31,833 bases of DNA from Pseudomonas sp. UBA4194 (GCF_002379585.1 NZ_DFUE01000008.1:28346-60178); one strand, 5' to 3'; shown: positions 1-8,337, counted from the stretch's first letter. The notes: generated by a model not told the origin, from the sequence alone. Made by a program: numbers and translations.

Positions 1-28
1 AGGAGCGGCGTACAGCCGCGAAGGCGCC
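1..28. repeat. REP element, family 1 (cut by window edge)
   Basis: The first bases read as a Pseudomonas REP: a GC-rich imperfect hairpin (GGAGCGGCGTACAGCCGC followed by GAAGGCGCC). It lies just beyond the stop codon of radC. The same family recurs between crc and rph. The left end is cut, so a partner in inverted orientation may lie outside. Confidence 0.75.
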
Positions 29-29
29 C

Positions 30-704
30 TCACATCCACCCATACTCCATCATCGACAACGGCTCCCCCTCGCCAATGATGATGTGGTCCAGCACCCGCA
101 CATCCACCAGTGCCAGTGACTCTGTGAGCCGCTGAGTCAGCCTGCGGTCCGCCTCGCTTGGCGTGGCGTTGCCGGAGGGATGGTTGTGAGTCAGGATCAC
201 CGCCGCCGCGTTGTTGGCGATGGCCCGCTTGACCACCTCCCGTGGATACACCGCCACACTGCTGATGGTGCCTCGGAACAGAATCTCGAACTCCAGCGGC
301 TTGTGCTTGGTATCCAGAAACAGACACCCGAACAGCTCATGCTTTTCGTGACGCAGCTTGGACTTGAGATACCGGCGAACCGAGTTAGGGTCTTCCATCG
401 CCTGACCCGTGCGCATCAGTTCGGCCATGTAGCGCCGGTTCATCTCGACCGACGCCTGCAACTGGGCATACTTGGCAGGGCCCATGCCGAAGTGCTGGCT
501 GAACGTCTCCACATCAGCCTCCAGCAACGCGCGCAGGCTGCCGAAGCGAATCAGCAGGTTGCGCGCCACATCCACCGCCGTATGCCCGGCCACGCCGGTA
601 CGCAGGAAAATTGCCAGCAACTCGCCGTCGGAAAGGCTCGCCGCACCATGGGCCAGAAGACGCTCCCGGGGCCGTTCGGCCTCGGGCCAATCGAGAATAC
701 TCAT
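30..704 (-). CDS. radC: RadC family protein with JAMM metalloprotease-like domain
   Basis: Protein of 224 residues. The C-terminal half is an MPN/JAB domain with the metal-binding JAMM pattern: His173, His175 and Asp186 in the stretch HNHPSGNATPSEAD. Residues about 60-85 look like helix-hairpin-helix (GMGPAKYAQLQ). The family was named for a supposed role in DNA repair, which later work did not support; its true role is unknown. A GTG two codons upstream (710) is possible, but the AGGGAG ribosome site at 715-710 is 5 bases from the ATG at 704, so I chose the ATG. The gene diverges from coaBC, the neighbour it has in other Pseudomonas. The sequence differs somewhat from the usual P. putida RadC (for example SILDWPEAERPRERLL), but no key residue is missing. 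Confidence 0.93.
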   Translation of the reverse strand: MSILDWPEAERPRERLLAHGAASLSDGELLAIFLRTGVAGHTAVDVARNLLIRFGSLRALLEADVETFSQHFGMGPAKYAQLQASVEMNRRYMAELMRTGQAMEDPNSVRRYLKSKLRHEKHELFGCLFLDTKHKPLEFEILFRGTISSVAVYPREVVKRAIANNAAAVILTHNHPSGNATPSEADRRLTQRLTESLALVDVRVLDHIIIGEGEPLSMMEYGWM

Positions 705-838
705 CACCACTCCCTGCTTGTGTGCCTCGCTGTTCCATAGCGAGCGCTGTGCTATCTTAGCGCAACTTTTTGCACGGTGACCCGGCCCCGGGAGGCGCGC
801 TCGCCGTGGTGTTATTACCAGATGATTAAGGCAGGCCT
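705..838. promoter_or_regulatory. Divergent radC/coaBC intergenic region
   Basis: This 134-base gap must hold the promoters of both radC and coaBC. TATCTT at 753-758 is a possible -10 for coaBC, but no convincing -35 stands in front of it. On the other strand TAAGAT (759-754) overlaps it. Placement is tentative. Confidence 0.3.
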
Positions 839-2050
839 ATGCAGCGGCTGTATCGAAAACGCATCGTGCTAGGCGTAGGCGGCGGTATCGCCGCCTACAA
901 GAGCGCCGAGCTGGTCCGCAGGCTTCTGGAACAAGGCGCTGAAGTGCGCGTGGTGATGACCAAAGGCGGCGCCGAGTTCATCACGCCGCTGACCATGCAG
1001 GCGCTGTCCGGCCATCCCGTGCACCTGGACCTGCTCGACCCCGCAGCGGAAGCCGCCATGGGCCATATCGAGCTGGCCAGGTGGGCCGACCTGGTATTGA
1101 TCGCGCCCGCCACGGCGGACCTGATCGCGCGACTGGCCCAGGGTTTGGCCAACGACCTGCTGACCACCCTGGTGCTGGCCACCGACGCCACCGTGGCCCT
1201 CGCCCCTGCCATGAACCAGGCCATGTGGCGCGACCCGGCCACCCAGGCCAACCTCGACCTGCTGCAGCGCCGCGGCCTGAAAGTCTTCGGCCCCGCCGCC
1301 GGCAGCCAGGCCTGTGGCGATATCGGCCTGGGCCGCATGCTCGAAGCCACAGAGCTGGCACTGTGCGCCGCCGACTGCTTCCAGCATCAGGCGCTGACCG
1401 GCAAGCACGTGGTGATCACCGCCGGGCCGACTCAGGAAAACATCGACCCGGTGCGTTACATCACCAACCATAGCTCCGGCAAGATGGGCTTCGCCCTTGC
1501 CGAAGCGGCAGTGGAAGCCGGCGCCCGGGTGACCCTGATCACCGGCCCCGTGCACCTGCCCACCCCGGACCGGGTCAGCCGCATCGATGTGGTCAGCGCT
1601 CGGGACATGCTGGCCGCCTGCGAAGCCGGCATGCCCTGCGATGTATTCATCGCCTCTGCGGCCGTGGCCGACTACCGCCCCGAGGTGGTTGCCCCGCACA
1701 AACTCAAGAAAGACCCTGCCAGCGGCGATGGCCTGCTGCTGCAGATGGTACGTAACCCGGACATTCTGGCCACCATCGCCGGGCGCGCCGACCGGCCGTT
1801 CAGCGTCGGCTTCGCCGCCGAAACCGAACATCTGCTCGACTACGCCGCGCGCAAGCTCAAGGACAAGAACCTGGACTTGATCGTGGCCAACGACGTGGCC
1901 AACCCCAGTATCGGCTTCAACAGCGAAGAAAACGCCTGCAGCGTGATCGATCGCCAGTTGCAGGCCACCGTTTTCGCCCAGACCAGCAAGGGCAAGATCG
2001 CCCGCCAGCTGGTCTCCTTCATCGCTCAACGTCTCGACCAGGTTCAATAA
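839..2050 (+). CDS. coaBC: Bifunctional phosphopantothenoylcysteine decarboxylase / phosphopantothenate-cysteine ligase
   Basis: 403 residues, the normal length for the fused Dfp/CoaBC enzyme that makes 4'-phosphopantetheine from phosphopantothenate, cysteine and CTP in coenzyme A synthesis. The N-terminal flavoprotein domain (about 1-185) shows GGGIAAYK near residues 14-21, the catalytic His76 in MGHIELARWAD, the PAMN motif at 123-126 and the active-site Cys159 in the flap segment QACGDIGLGRM. The C-terminal CoaB domain (about 188-403) begins ITAGPTQENIDPVRYITN with Asn210, followed by the AAVADY segment and the lysine cluster KLKK at 288-291 that matches the catalytic lysine region. The ATG at 839 has AAGG seven bases upstream. 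dut follows only five bases after the stop, so the two are probably co-transcribed. Confidence 0.97.
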   Translation: MQRLYRKRIVLGVGGGIAAYKSAELVRRLLEQGAEVRVVMTKGGAEFITPLTMQALSGHPVHLDLLDPAAEAAMGHIELARWADLVLIAPATADLIARLAQGLANDLLTTLVLATDATVALAPAMNQAMWRDPATQANLDLLQRRGLKVFGPAAGSQACGDIGLGRMLEATELALCAADCFQHQALTGKHVVITAGPTQENIDPVRYITNHSSGKMGFALAEAAVEAGARVTLITGPVHLPTPDRVSRIDVVSARDMLAACEAGMPCDVFIASAAVADYRPEVVAPHKLKKDPASGDGLLLQMVRNPDILATIAGRADRPFSVGFAAETEHLLDYAARKLKDKNLDLIVANDVANPSIGFNSEENACSVIDRQLQATVFAQTSKGKIARQLVSFIAQRLDQVQ

Positions 2051-2055
2051 CACCC

Positions 2056-2511
2056 ATGCACGCCCTTCAAGCCAAGATCCTCGACCCTCGCCTCGGCCAG
2101 GCATTTCCCCTGCCGCAGTACGCCACCCCAGGCTCCGCAGGCCTCGACCTGCGTGCCATGCTCAAGCAGGACACCGTCCTGGAGCCCGGTCAGACCCTGT
2201 TGATTCCCACCGGCCTTTCGATCTACATCGGCGACCCGGGCCTGGCGGCGATGATCCTGCCGCGCTCCGGTCTGGGCCATAAGCACGGCATCGTGCTGGG
2301 CAACCTGGTAGGCCTGATCGACTCCGACTATCAAGGCGAGCTGATGGTCTCGTGCTGGAACCGTGGGCAGACCGCGTTCAACATCGCCGTGGGCGAGCGT
2401 ATTGCGCAACTGGTGCTGGTGCCGGTGGTGCAGGCACACTTGGAGCTGGTCGAAACCTTCGACGAAACCCAGCGCGGCGCGGGCGGGTTCGGTCACTCAG
2501 GGACCCATTGA
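2056..2511 (+). CDS. dut: Deoxyuridine 5'-triphosphate nucleotidohydrolase (dUTPase)
   Basis: 151 residues, the usual length of the homotrimeric dUTPase that hydrolyses dUTP to dUMP and pyrophosphate, keeping uracil out of DNA and supplying thymidylate synthesis. The five family motifs are in order: AGLDLRA (about 28-34), PRSGLGHKHGI (69-79), GLIDSDYQGEL (86-96, with the catalytic Asp), the GERIAQLVLVPV strand, and the Gly-rich C-terminal arm GAGGFGHSGTH that closes over the substrate. The gene starts five bases after coaBC, and the coaBC-dut-algC-argB order is conserved in Pseudomonas. Confidence 0.97.
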   Translation: MHALQAKILDPRLGQAFPLPQYATPGSAGLDLRAMLKQDTVLEPGQTLLIPTGLSIYIGDPGLAAMILPRSGLGHKHGIVLGNLVGLIDSDYQGELMVSCWNRGQTAFNIAVGERIAQLVLVPVVQAHLELVETFDETQRGAGGFGHSGTH

Positions 2512-2538
2512 TCAACGATTGCTCTTCCTGAGGGAGTG

Positions 2539-2567
2539 GGCCATCGCGGGCAGGGCCCGCTCCCCCC
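2539..2567. repeat. REP element, family 2, single degenerate copy
   Basis: GCCATCGCGGGCAGGGCCCG followed by CTCCCCCC matches the family-2 REP seen at 14.9, 25.1, 27.2 and 29.9 kb, with a decayed tail. It lies in the 107-base gap between dut and algC. No inverted partner is visible, so it is an orphan REP. It could form a small hairpin in the dut-algC transcript. Confidence 0.7.
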
Positions 2568-2618
2568 GGTGGCTGCACCCGCTACCTACAGCACGGCCAT
2601 GGCCGGCGGAGATGTCAT

Positions 2619-5153
2619 GTGAAAGGCTTCACTCGCAGTGCCAAGGTGGCTGAGAACGGCCAGGCTCCGACCGAGCAACCTTCGAACAACCGCTCGGTGA
2701 TCATCGCCGCCGTCGGTGTGGCCATCGCCATGGCGTTGATCTGGTTCATGATCGTCTGGCCGCTCTCCGGGCGCGCCTATCAAACCGCCGAGTCCACGGC
2801 GACCAACGCGTTCATCGGCCATCTCGACGCTGTCGCCGCGCGCATGGAGGGCCAGGCCGATGCCTTGGCCACATCCGCCGCAGTGGTCAATGCGCTGGCC
2901 AGCCAGGACCCCACCGCCCTCGCCCAGGCTGCCCGACAGTTACCGCTGTCCGACGCCCTGCTCGGCGCCAGCCTGAACCTGCGCGGTCAGGCCCAGGTGG
3001 CCCAGGATGGCCCGGCGCCGATCAACTTTGCCGTGCTGGACATGATCGGCCGCGCCGAACGTGACGTGCCACCCTCGGCCGAAGCCTACAAGGTCAATGG
3101 GCGGTGGGTGATCTACAGTGTCAGAGCCGTGCGCCAGACGCCGCAGTCCCCAGTGCTGGGTACGTTGGTACTGGGCTTCGACATGCAGCCGTTCAACCGG
3201 GTGCTGGCCCTGCCCACCCCGGACTTCGGCCAATTGCGCTTGCAGCAGAGCGTTCTGGGCAGCCCGCCCCAATTGTTGGTGGAACAGGGCCAGGACAGCG
3301 GCGCGCGGCACTACCCCATGGCCACGGCCAACCCTAACTGGACGGTCGATTTCGTCCCCGGCCCACTGTTCACGCCGCCCTTCCCCTGGAGCGTTCTGGG
3401 CCTGATGATGCTGGCGGCTGCCATCGCCATCGGCTGCGCAGCCCTGGCCGTGCGCGTGGCCCAGCGCCAGCTGTACCAGCGCGTGGAGGAAGATGCGCGG
3501 CAGCTGCAACAACTGCTTCAGGAGCTTTCCGGGGGCAAGGCAGTCAAGGCCTTCAGCCTGGGCCTGGCGCCTCTCAACGGTCTGGCTCAGGGCCTGGCAC
3601 ACTACTCGCTGCGCAGCGCCACCAAGCCCCTGGCTACCCAGGCCGTCACACCCACCAGCGACGCTCCTGCCGCAGCGTGGACCAACCCGATTTTCCAGGA
3701 CACCGATATGCTCGAGATCGATGAGCAGCCGGCCCCGCTGGACACCCCCCCAGCGACCCCGGCCAGCGAGGACACCCCGCCGACGCTGCCACACACGATC
3801 TTTCGCGCCTATGATATTCGCGGCATCGTCGGCAGCACCCTGACGACCGACACCGCCTACTGGGTGGGCCGTGCTGTGGGCGCCCAGAGCCTGGCCATGG
3901 GCGAGGCCAATATCAACGTCGGTCGCGACGGTCGCCTGTCCGGCCCAGAACTGGTCCAGCCACTGATCCAGGGGCTGGTAGACGCCGGTTGCCATGTCAG
4001 CGATATCGGCCTGGTGCCGACCCCGGCCCTGTATTACGCCACCCATGTACTGACCGGGCGCTCCGGGGTGATGCTCACCGGCAGCCACAATCCGCCGGAC
4101 TACAACGGCTTCAAGGTGATGATTGCCGGCGATACCCTGGCCAACGAGCAGATCCTGGCCCTGCATCAGCGCCTGGTGCGCAATGACTTGAGCCGTGGCC
4201 AGGGCAGTGTGGAAAAGGTCGATATCCTGGACCGCTACGTGACCCAGATCACCGACGACATCGTGCTGACCCGTCGCCTGAAAGTGGTGGTGGACTGCGG
4301 CAACGGTGCCGGCGGCGTGATTGCCCCGCAATTGCTGCAAGCACTGGGGTGCGAGGTGATCCCCCTGTTCTGCGAGGTGGACGGGCGCTTCCCCAACCAC
4401 CATCCCGACCCCGGCAAGGCGGAAAACCTGCAGGCGCTGATCGCCAAGGTGGCCGAAGTCGGCGCCGATGTCGGTCTGGCCTTCGACGGCGACGCCGATC
4501 GCGTGGGCGTCGTGACCAACGCGGGCACGGTCATCCATCCCGACCGTCTGCTGATGCTGTTCGCGCGGGACGTACTGTCGCGCAACCCGGGCGCCGATGT
4601 GATCTACGACGTCAAATGCACGCGGCGCCTGGCGCCGCTGATCAAGGAGCATGGCGGCCGCCCGGTGATGTGGAAGACCGGCCATTCGCTGATCAAGAAA
4701 GAAATGAAGCGCACCGGCGCGTTGGTGGCGGGCGAAATGAGCGGGCACATCTTCTTCAAGGAGCGCTGGTTCGGTTTCGACGACGGCATCTACAGCGCCG
4801 CGCGCCTGCTGGAGATCCTCAGCCAGGAAAAACACAGCGCCGAAGCGCTGTTCGCCGCCTTCGCCGACGACATTTCCACCCCGGAACTGAATATCCCGGT
4901 GACCGAAGACAACAAATTCAGCATCATTGACGCCCTGCACCACGGCGCTCAATGGGGCGAAGCCAAGCTCACCACTATCGATGGCGTGCGCGTGGACTAC
5001 CCTAGAGGTTGGGGCCTGGTTCGCGCGTCCAATACCACACCGGTGCTGGTGCTGCGTTTCGAGGCCGAAGATGCCGAGGAACTCGCGCGTATTCAGGGCG
5101 TCTTCCGTACCCAGCTGTTGAAAGTCGTACCCGATCTGCAACTACCGTTCTGA
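2619..5153 (+). CDS. algC: Phosphomannomutase/phosphoglucomutase AlgC with N-terminal membrane module
   Basis: 844 residues from a GTG at 2619 with GGAG seven bases upstream. Residues about 391-844 are the classic AlgC enzyme, which interconverts 6- and 1-phosphates of mannose and glucose to feed alginate, LPS, Psl/Pel-type polysaccharide and rhamnolipid synthesis. The phosphoserine is Ser489 in TGSHNPPDYNGFK, the metal loop is DGDADR at 623-628, and the sugar-binding loop GEMSGH is at 705-710. The first 390 residues are different: a membrane helix (about 26-50), a periplasmic-sized region of about 200 residues, a second helix (about 257-280), a short coiled coil (283-305) and a Pro/Thr/Ala-rich linker (about 330-390). 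The reading frame is open throughout. The biochemically studied P. aeruginosa form is about 463 residues. Translation from an internal start cannot be excluded, so both a long membrane form and a short soluble form are possible. Confidence 0.95.
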   Translation: MKGFTRSAKVAENGQAPTEQPSNNRSVIIAAVGVAIAMALIWFMIVWPLSGRAYQTAESTATNAFIGHLDAVAARMEGQADALATSAAVVNALASQDPTALAQAARQLPLSDALLGASLNLRGQAQVAQDGPAPINFAVLDMIGRAERDVPPSAEAYKVNGRWVIYSVRAVRQTPQSPVLGTLVLGFDMQPFNRVLALPTPDFGQLRLQQSVLGSPPQLLVEQGQDSGARHYPMATANPNWTVDFVPGPLFTPPFPWSVLGLMMLAAAIAIGCAALAVRVAQRQLYQRVEEDARQLQQLLQELSGGKAVKAFSLGLAPLNGLAQGLAHYSLRSATKPLATQAVTPTSDAPAAAWTNPIFQDTDMLEIDEQPAPLDTPPATPASEDTPPTLPHTIFRAYDIRGIVGSTLTTDTAYWVGRAVGAQSLAMGEANINVGRDGRLSGPELVQPLIQGLVDAGCHVSDIGLVPTPALYYATHVLTGRSGVMLTGSHNPPDYNGFKVMIAGDTLANEQILALHQRLVRNDLSRGQGSVEKVDILDRYVTQITDDIVLTRRLKVVVDCGNGAGGVIAPQLLQALGCEVIPLFCEVDGRFPNHHPDPGKAENLQALIAKVAEVGADVGLAFDGDADRVGVVTNAGTVIHPDRLLMLFARDVLSRNPGADVIYDVKCTRRLAPLIKEHGGRPVMWKTGHSLIKKEMKRTGALVAGEMSGHIFFKERWFGFDDGIYSAARLLEILSQEKHSAEALFAAFADDISTPELNIPVTEDNKFSIIDALHHGAQWGEAKLTTIDGVRVDYPRGWGLVRASNTTPVLVLRFEAEDAEELARIQGVFRTQLLKVVPDLQLPF

Positions 5154-5177
5154 CCACTCGTTTCACTGGAGCCCTGC

Positions 5178-6089
5178 ATGACCCTCGAACGTGATGCCGC
5201 CACCAACGTCGCCAAGGTACTGTCCGAAGCGCTGCCCTATATCCGCCGTTTCGTCGGCAAGACGCTGGTGATCAAGTACGGCGGCAACGCAATGGAGAGC
5301 GAGGAGCTCAAGACCGGCTTCGCCCGTGACGTGGTGCTGATGAAGGCGGTGGGCATCAACCCGGTGGTGGTGCACGGCGGCGGCCCGCAGATCGGCGACC
5401 TGCTCAAGCGCCTGTCCATCGAGAGCCACTTCGTCGACGGCATGCGCGTGACCGATGCGCAGACCATGGACGTGGTGGAAATGGTGCTCGGCGGCCAGGT
5501 CAACAAGGACATCGTCAACCTGATCAACCGCCATGGCGGCAGCGCCATCGGCCTGACCGGCAAGGACGCGGAACTGATCCGCGCACGCAAGCTGACCGTG
5601 ACCCGTCAGACCCCGGAGATGACCAAGCCGGAAATCATCGACATTGGCCACGTGGGCGAGGTTTCCGGGGTCAACACCGACTTGCTGAACATGCTGGTCA
5701 AGGGCGACTTCATCCCGGTGATCGCGCCGATCGGCGTGGGCCCGGATGGCGAGTCGTACAACATCAACGCCGACCTGGTGGCGGGCAAGGTGGCCGAAGC
5801 ATTGAAGGCCGAGAAGCTGATGCTGCTGACCAACATTGCCGGGCTGATGGACAAGGAAGGCAATGTGCTGACCGGCTTGACCACCGAGCAAGTGGCCGGC
5901 TTGATCGCCGATGGCACCATCTACGGCGGCATGCTGCCCAAGATCCGCTGCGCGCTGGAAGCCGTCCAAGGTGGCGTGACCACCTCGCACATCATCGATG
6001 GCCGCGTGCCCAATGCGGTGCTGCTGGAGATCTTCACCGACAGCGGCGTAGGCACCCTGATCAGCAACCGCAAACGCCCCGCCCTGTAG
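5178..6089 (+). CDS. argB: Acetylglutamate kinase
   Basis: 303 residues, an amino-acid kinase fold enzyme that phosphorylates N-acetyl-L-glutamate, the second step of arginine synthesis and often the arginine-feedback point in Pseudomonas. Family signatures are KYGGNAM near residue 33, the nucleotide/substrate loop VVHGGGPQIGDLL, the segment NINADLVAGKVAEAL, and GGMLPKIRCALEAV near the C-terminus. The ATG at 5178 has TGGAG about six bases upstream and lies 24 bases after algC, so it is probably in the same transcript. The N-terminal extension before KTLVIKYGG is the part that in arginine-sensitive hexameric kinases forms an extra helix; its presence fits feedback inhibition but does not prove it. 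The stop codon TAG lies inside the GTAGC head of the downstream repeat. Confidence 0.97.
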   Translation: MTLERDAATNVAKVLSEALPYIRRFVGKTLVIKYGGNAMESEELKTGFARDVVLMKAVGINPVVVHGGGPQIGDLLKRLSIESHFVDGMRVTDAQTMDVVEMVLGGQVNKDIVNLINRHGGSAIGLTGKDAELIRARKLTVTRQTPEMTKPEIIDIGHVGEVSGVNTDLLNMLVKGDFIPVIAPIGVGPDGESYNINADLVAGKVAEALKAEKLMLLTNIAGLMDKEGNVLTGLTTEQVAGLIADGTIYGGMLPKIRCALEAVQGGVTTSHIIDGRVPNAVLLEIFTDSGVGTLISNRKRPAL

Positions 6090-6232
6090 CACCGGCGTAA
6101 GCCGGGTCCGCCACACCGCCCAAGCCGCGGCCTATACACCGCCCTAAACCGGGTCCCTGTACCAGGTCCGGTAACACCGCAATCCATCCGGCGTCCTGCC
6201 GGGTGGCTGGACGCGGCTTACGCCGCTGCTAC
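6086..6232. repeat. Inverted pair of REP-like elements (REPIN-like) between convergent genes
   Basis: Two 24-base arms in inverted orientation lie at 6086-6109 and 6209-6232. Each has a GTAGCA head, then a hairpin with a GTAA loop: CCGGC/GCCGG in the left arm and GCGGC/GCCGC in the right arm. The two differences between arms are on opposite sides of the stem and keep base pairing. The argB stop TAG (6087-6089) and the stop TAG of the opposing DUF4124 gene (6231-6229) both lie in the GTAGC heads. The spacer holds further CACCG and CCGGGTCC repeats. It probably serves as the 3' end structure for both transcripts; no T-tract is present. Confidence 0.7.
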
Positions 6233-6822
6233 GGGCCTAGCAACTGCACCAGTGCTTCGCGCTTGTGGGCGAACTCGGCGTCCGCCTCCACCCGCGACCG
6301 CTCCAGCTTGGCCAGCTTGTCCTGCAACCCGGTGGTCTGCGTGCGTACATCGCGCAGCTGATCCAGCAGCGACTGCGACACTTCCTGCCCCGCCCGCTCC
6401 TGCGCCGCCGCCTGACCCTGCATGGACACCTGCTGGGCCTGCAACGTCTGCACATTGGCCTTGGTTACAGCGATCAAGGTATCTATTTCGGAAAGCTTAC
6501 GCGCGCGACCTTTGTCCAGCTCGGCCACAGAAGGGTAGGCATCGAGCAACTGCGCATTGGCCGCAGCTTGCGCGTCGGCCTGCTGCTTGAGGCGGATTTC
6601 CTCGGCGGTGGGCGCCGGCGGCACCGTCTGTACCACTCGCCCGTTCTGGTTGAGTACCTGATAACCCTTGGCGACATACTCGGGCGGTACGCCCTGACGG
6701 TCGAGCACGGTCACGCCGCGGCTGTCGACATACCGGTACAGCAGCATGCCGGGCGCAGCGGCGCTGGCGTTGGCCAGCACCGGCAACAGGCTCAGCAGGA
6801 CAGCCAGGCCGATGCGCCGCAC
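6229..6822 (-). CDS. DUF4124 domain-containing secreted protein
   Basis: 197 residues from a GTG at 6822. A signal peptide (MRRIGLAVLLSLLPVLANA) is followed by a DUF4124-type segment at about 26-60 (LLYRYVDSRGVTVLD, then VPPEYVAKGYQVLN), and then a Gln/Ala/Glu-rich region (about 75-195) likely to be helical or coiled coil. DUF4124 proteins are usually periplasmic and of unknown function. A longer form starting with TTG at 6858 would overlap pyrE by 32 bases. The GTG gives a clean signal peptide and starts four bases after the pyrE stop, with a weak GGAAT upstream, so I prefer it. It is likely translated from the pyrE transcript. The stop codon is within the downstream repeat arm. I cannot assign a function. 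Confidence 0.8.
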   Translation of the reverse strand: MRRIGLAVLLSLLPVLANASAAAPGMLLYRYVDSRGVTVLDRQGVPPEYVAKGYQVLNQNGRVVQTVPPAPTAEEIRLKQQADAQAAANAQLLDAYPSVAELDKGRARKLSEIDTLIAVTKANVQTLQAQQVSMQGQAAAQERAGQEVSQSLLDQLRDVRTQTTGLQDKLAKLERSRVEADAEFAHKREALVQLLGP

Positions 6823-6826
6823 GCCG

Positions 6827-7468
6827 TCAGATTCCGTATTGTGCGCGGTAGGCTTCAACGGCAGGCAGATGCTGCTTGAGCTGCGGATCGTCGGCCAGGA
6901 ATTCGAGCACCTGATTCAAGGACACGATGCTGACCACCGGAATGCCGAAGTCACGCTCCACTTCCTGGATGGCCGACAGCTCACCGTTGCCACGTTCCTG
7001 GCGATTCAGCGCGATCATCACGCCCGCCGCCTTGGCGCCCTGCTGCGAGATGATCTGCATGACTTCGCGAATGGCGGTACCGGCCGTGATCACGTCGTCG
7101 ATGATCAGGATATCGCCGGTCAGTGGCGATCCGACCAGGCTGCCGCCCTCACCGTGATCCTTGGCTTCCTTGCGGTTGAAACACCACGGCACGTCGAGTT
7201 GGTGTTTCTCGGCCAGTTGCACACTTGTGGCAGCGGCCAGGGGAATACCCTTGTAGGCAGGGCCAAACAACACGTCGAACTTGACGCCGCTGTCGACGAT
7301 GGCTGCGGCATAATAGCGCGCCAGTTCGGCCAGTGCGGCGCCTGTGTTGAACAGGCCGGCATTGAAGAAATAGGGACTGGTGCGCCCTGATTTCAGGGTG
7401 AATTCGCCGAAACGCAAAACGCCTCGATCAATGGCAAAACGAATAAAGTCGCGCTGATAGGCCTGCAT
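6827..7468 (-). CDS. pyrE: Orotate phosphoribosyltransferase
   Basis: 213 residues. The enzyme joins orotate to PRPP to give OMP, the fifth step of UMP synthesis. The PRPP-binding signature DILIIDDVITAGTA is at 119-132, and the substrate-side segments FTLKSGRTSPYFFN and FNRKEAKDHGEGG (flexible catalytic loop) are intact. The ATG at 7468 has a GGGA site about seven bases upstream. The gene is divergent from crc with an 81-base gap, an arrangement conserved in Pseudomonas. The DUF4124 gene starts directly behind it. Confidence 0.97.
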   Translation of the reverse strand: MQAYQRDFIRFAIDRGVLRFGEFTLKSGRTSPYFFNAGLFNTGAALAELARYYAAAIVDSGVKFDVLFGPAYKGIPLAAATSVQLAEKHQLDVPWCFNRKEAKDHGEGGSLVGSPLTGDILIIDDVITAGTAIREVMQIISQQGAKAAGVMIALNRQERGNGELSAIQEVERDFGIPVVSIVSLNQVLEFLADDPQLKQHLPAVEAYRAQYGI

Positions 7469-7549
7469 TGAAAAGTCCCGGATACCACGGATTTAGCTAA
7501 TTAGGTAGAGCTCGGGTATCATACACGCACAAGATTTTTGGGGCCATGT
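7469..7549. promoter_or_regulatory. Divergent pyrE/crc promoter region
   Basis: This short gap must drive both genes. GTATCATAC at 7516-7524 is palindromic and gives a -10-like hexamer on each strand: TATCAT (7517-7522) for crc and TATGAT (7523-7518) for pyrE. No good -35 is visible for either, so the exact starts are uncertain. If both are real, the two RNA polymerases would compete for one site. Confidence 0.3.
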
Positions 7550-8329
7550 ATGCGGATCATCAGTGTGAACGTCAATGGTATTCAGGCGGCAGTCGAGCGC
7601 GGGTTGCTCAGTTGGCTGCAAGCCCAGAACGCCGACGTCATCTGCGTGCAGGATACTCGTGCTTCCGCCTTTGAACTGGACGACGCCGCCTTCCAACTGG
7701 ACGGCTACTTCCTTTATGCCTGCGATGCAGAAGTTCCCGCCCAGGGTGGCGTGGCACTGTATTCGCGGTTGCAACCCAAGGCGGTCATCAGTGGGCTGGG
7801 CTTCGAGACAGCCGACCGCTACGGGCGTTACCTGCAGGCAGATTTCGACAAACTCAGTATTGCCACTTTGCTGTTGCCTTCGGGCATGAACGGCGATGAA
7901 GACTTGAACCAGAAGTTCAAGCTCATGGACGACTTCGGCAAGTACCTGGACAAGCAACGGCGCAAACGCCGCGAATATATCTATTGCGGCTCGCTGTATG
8001 TGGCGCAACAGAAACTCGACATCAAGAACTGGCGCGACAGTCAACAGTCGCCAGGCTTTCTGGCGCCCGAGCGGGCCTGGATGGACGAGATCGTCGGCAA
8101 CATGGGCTATGTTGATGCCCTGCGCGAAGTCAGCCGCGAAGGCGACCAGTACAGCTGGTGGCCGGATAACGAACAGGCCGAGATGCTCAACCTGGGCTGG
8201 CGCTTCGATTATCAGTTGCTGACCCCTGGCCTGCGCCGCTTCGTGCGCAGCGCCAAGCTGCCACGCCAGCCGCGCTTCTCCCAGCATGCGCCACTGATCG
8301 TGGATTATGACTGGACCTTGACGATCTGA
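7550..8329 (+). CDS. crc: Catabolite repression control protein Crc
   Basis: 259 residues with an exonuclease III-like (EEP) fold. Crc acts with Hfq on A-rich sites in mRNAs to block their translation when preferred carbon sources such as succinate or amino acids are present; small RNAs of the CrcZ/CrcY type relieve this. The fold is recognisable (MRIISVNVNGIQAA at the start, SQHAPLIVDYDW at the end), but the metal-binding and catalytic positions of ExoIII are changed: the strand that reads GDxNxxP in nucleases is CGSLYVAQQKLDIKNW here, and the final SDH is SQH. This fits published work that Crc has no nuclease activity. The ATG at 7550 matches the known Crc N-terminus; the TTG at 7538 in the same frame is rejected. 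A strong terminator follows directly. Confidence 0.95.
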   Translation: MRIISVNVNGIQAAVERGLLSWLQAQNADVICVQDTRASAFELDDAAFQLDGYFLYACDAEVPAQGGVALYSRLQPKAVISGLGFETADRYGRYLQADFDKLSIATLLLPSGMNGDEDLNQKFKLMDDFGKYLDKQRRKRREYIYCGSLYVAQQKLDIKNWRDSQQSPGFLAPERAWMDEIVGNMGYVDALREVSREGDQYSWWPDNEQAEMLNLGWRFDYQLLTPGLRRFVRSAKLPRQPRFSQHAPLIVDYDWTLTI

Positions 8330-8337
8330 TCGTCAGG

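Noticed and set aside
2940..5141. 733-residue open frame on the minus strand
   Set aside because: It is the mirror of algC in GC-rich DNA, full of His/Gln/Gly runs with no known domain, while the + strand frame is clearly AlgC.
7550..8329. Exodeoxyribonuclease III
   Set aside because: The fold is similar, but nuclease metal and catalytic positions are altered and the gene lies next to pyrE as crc does in Pseudomonas.
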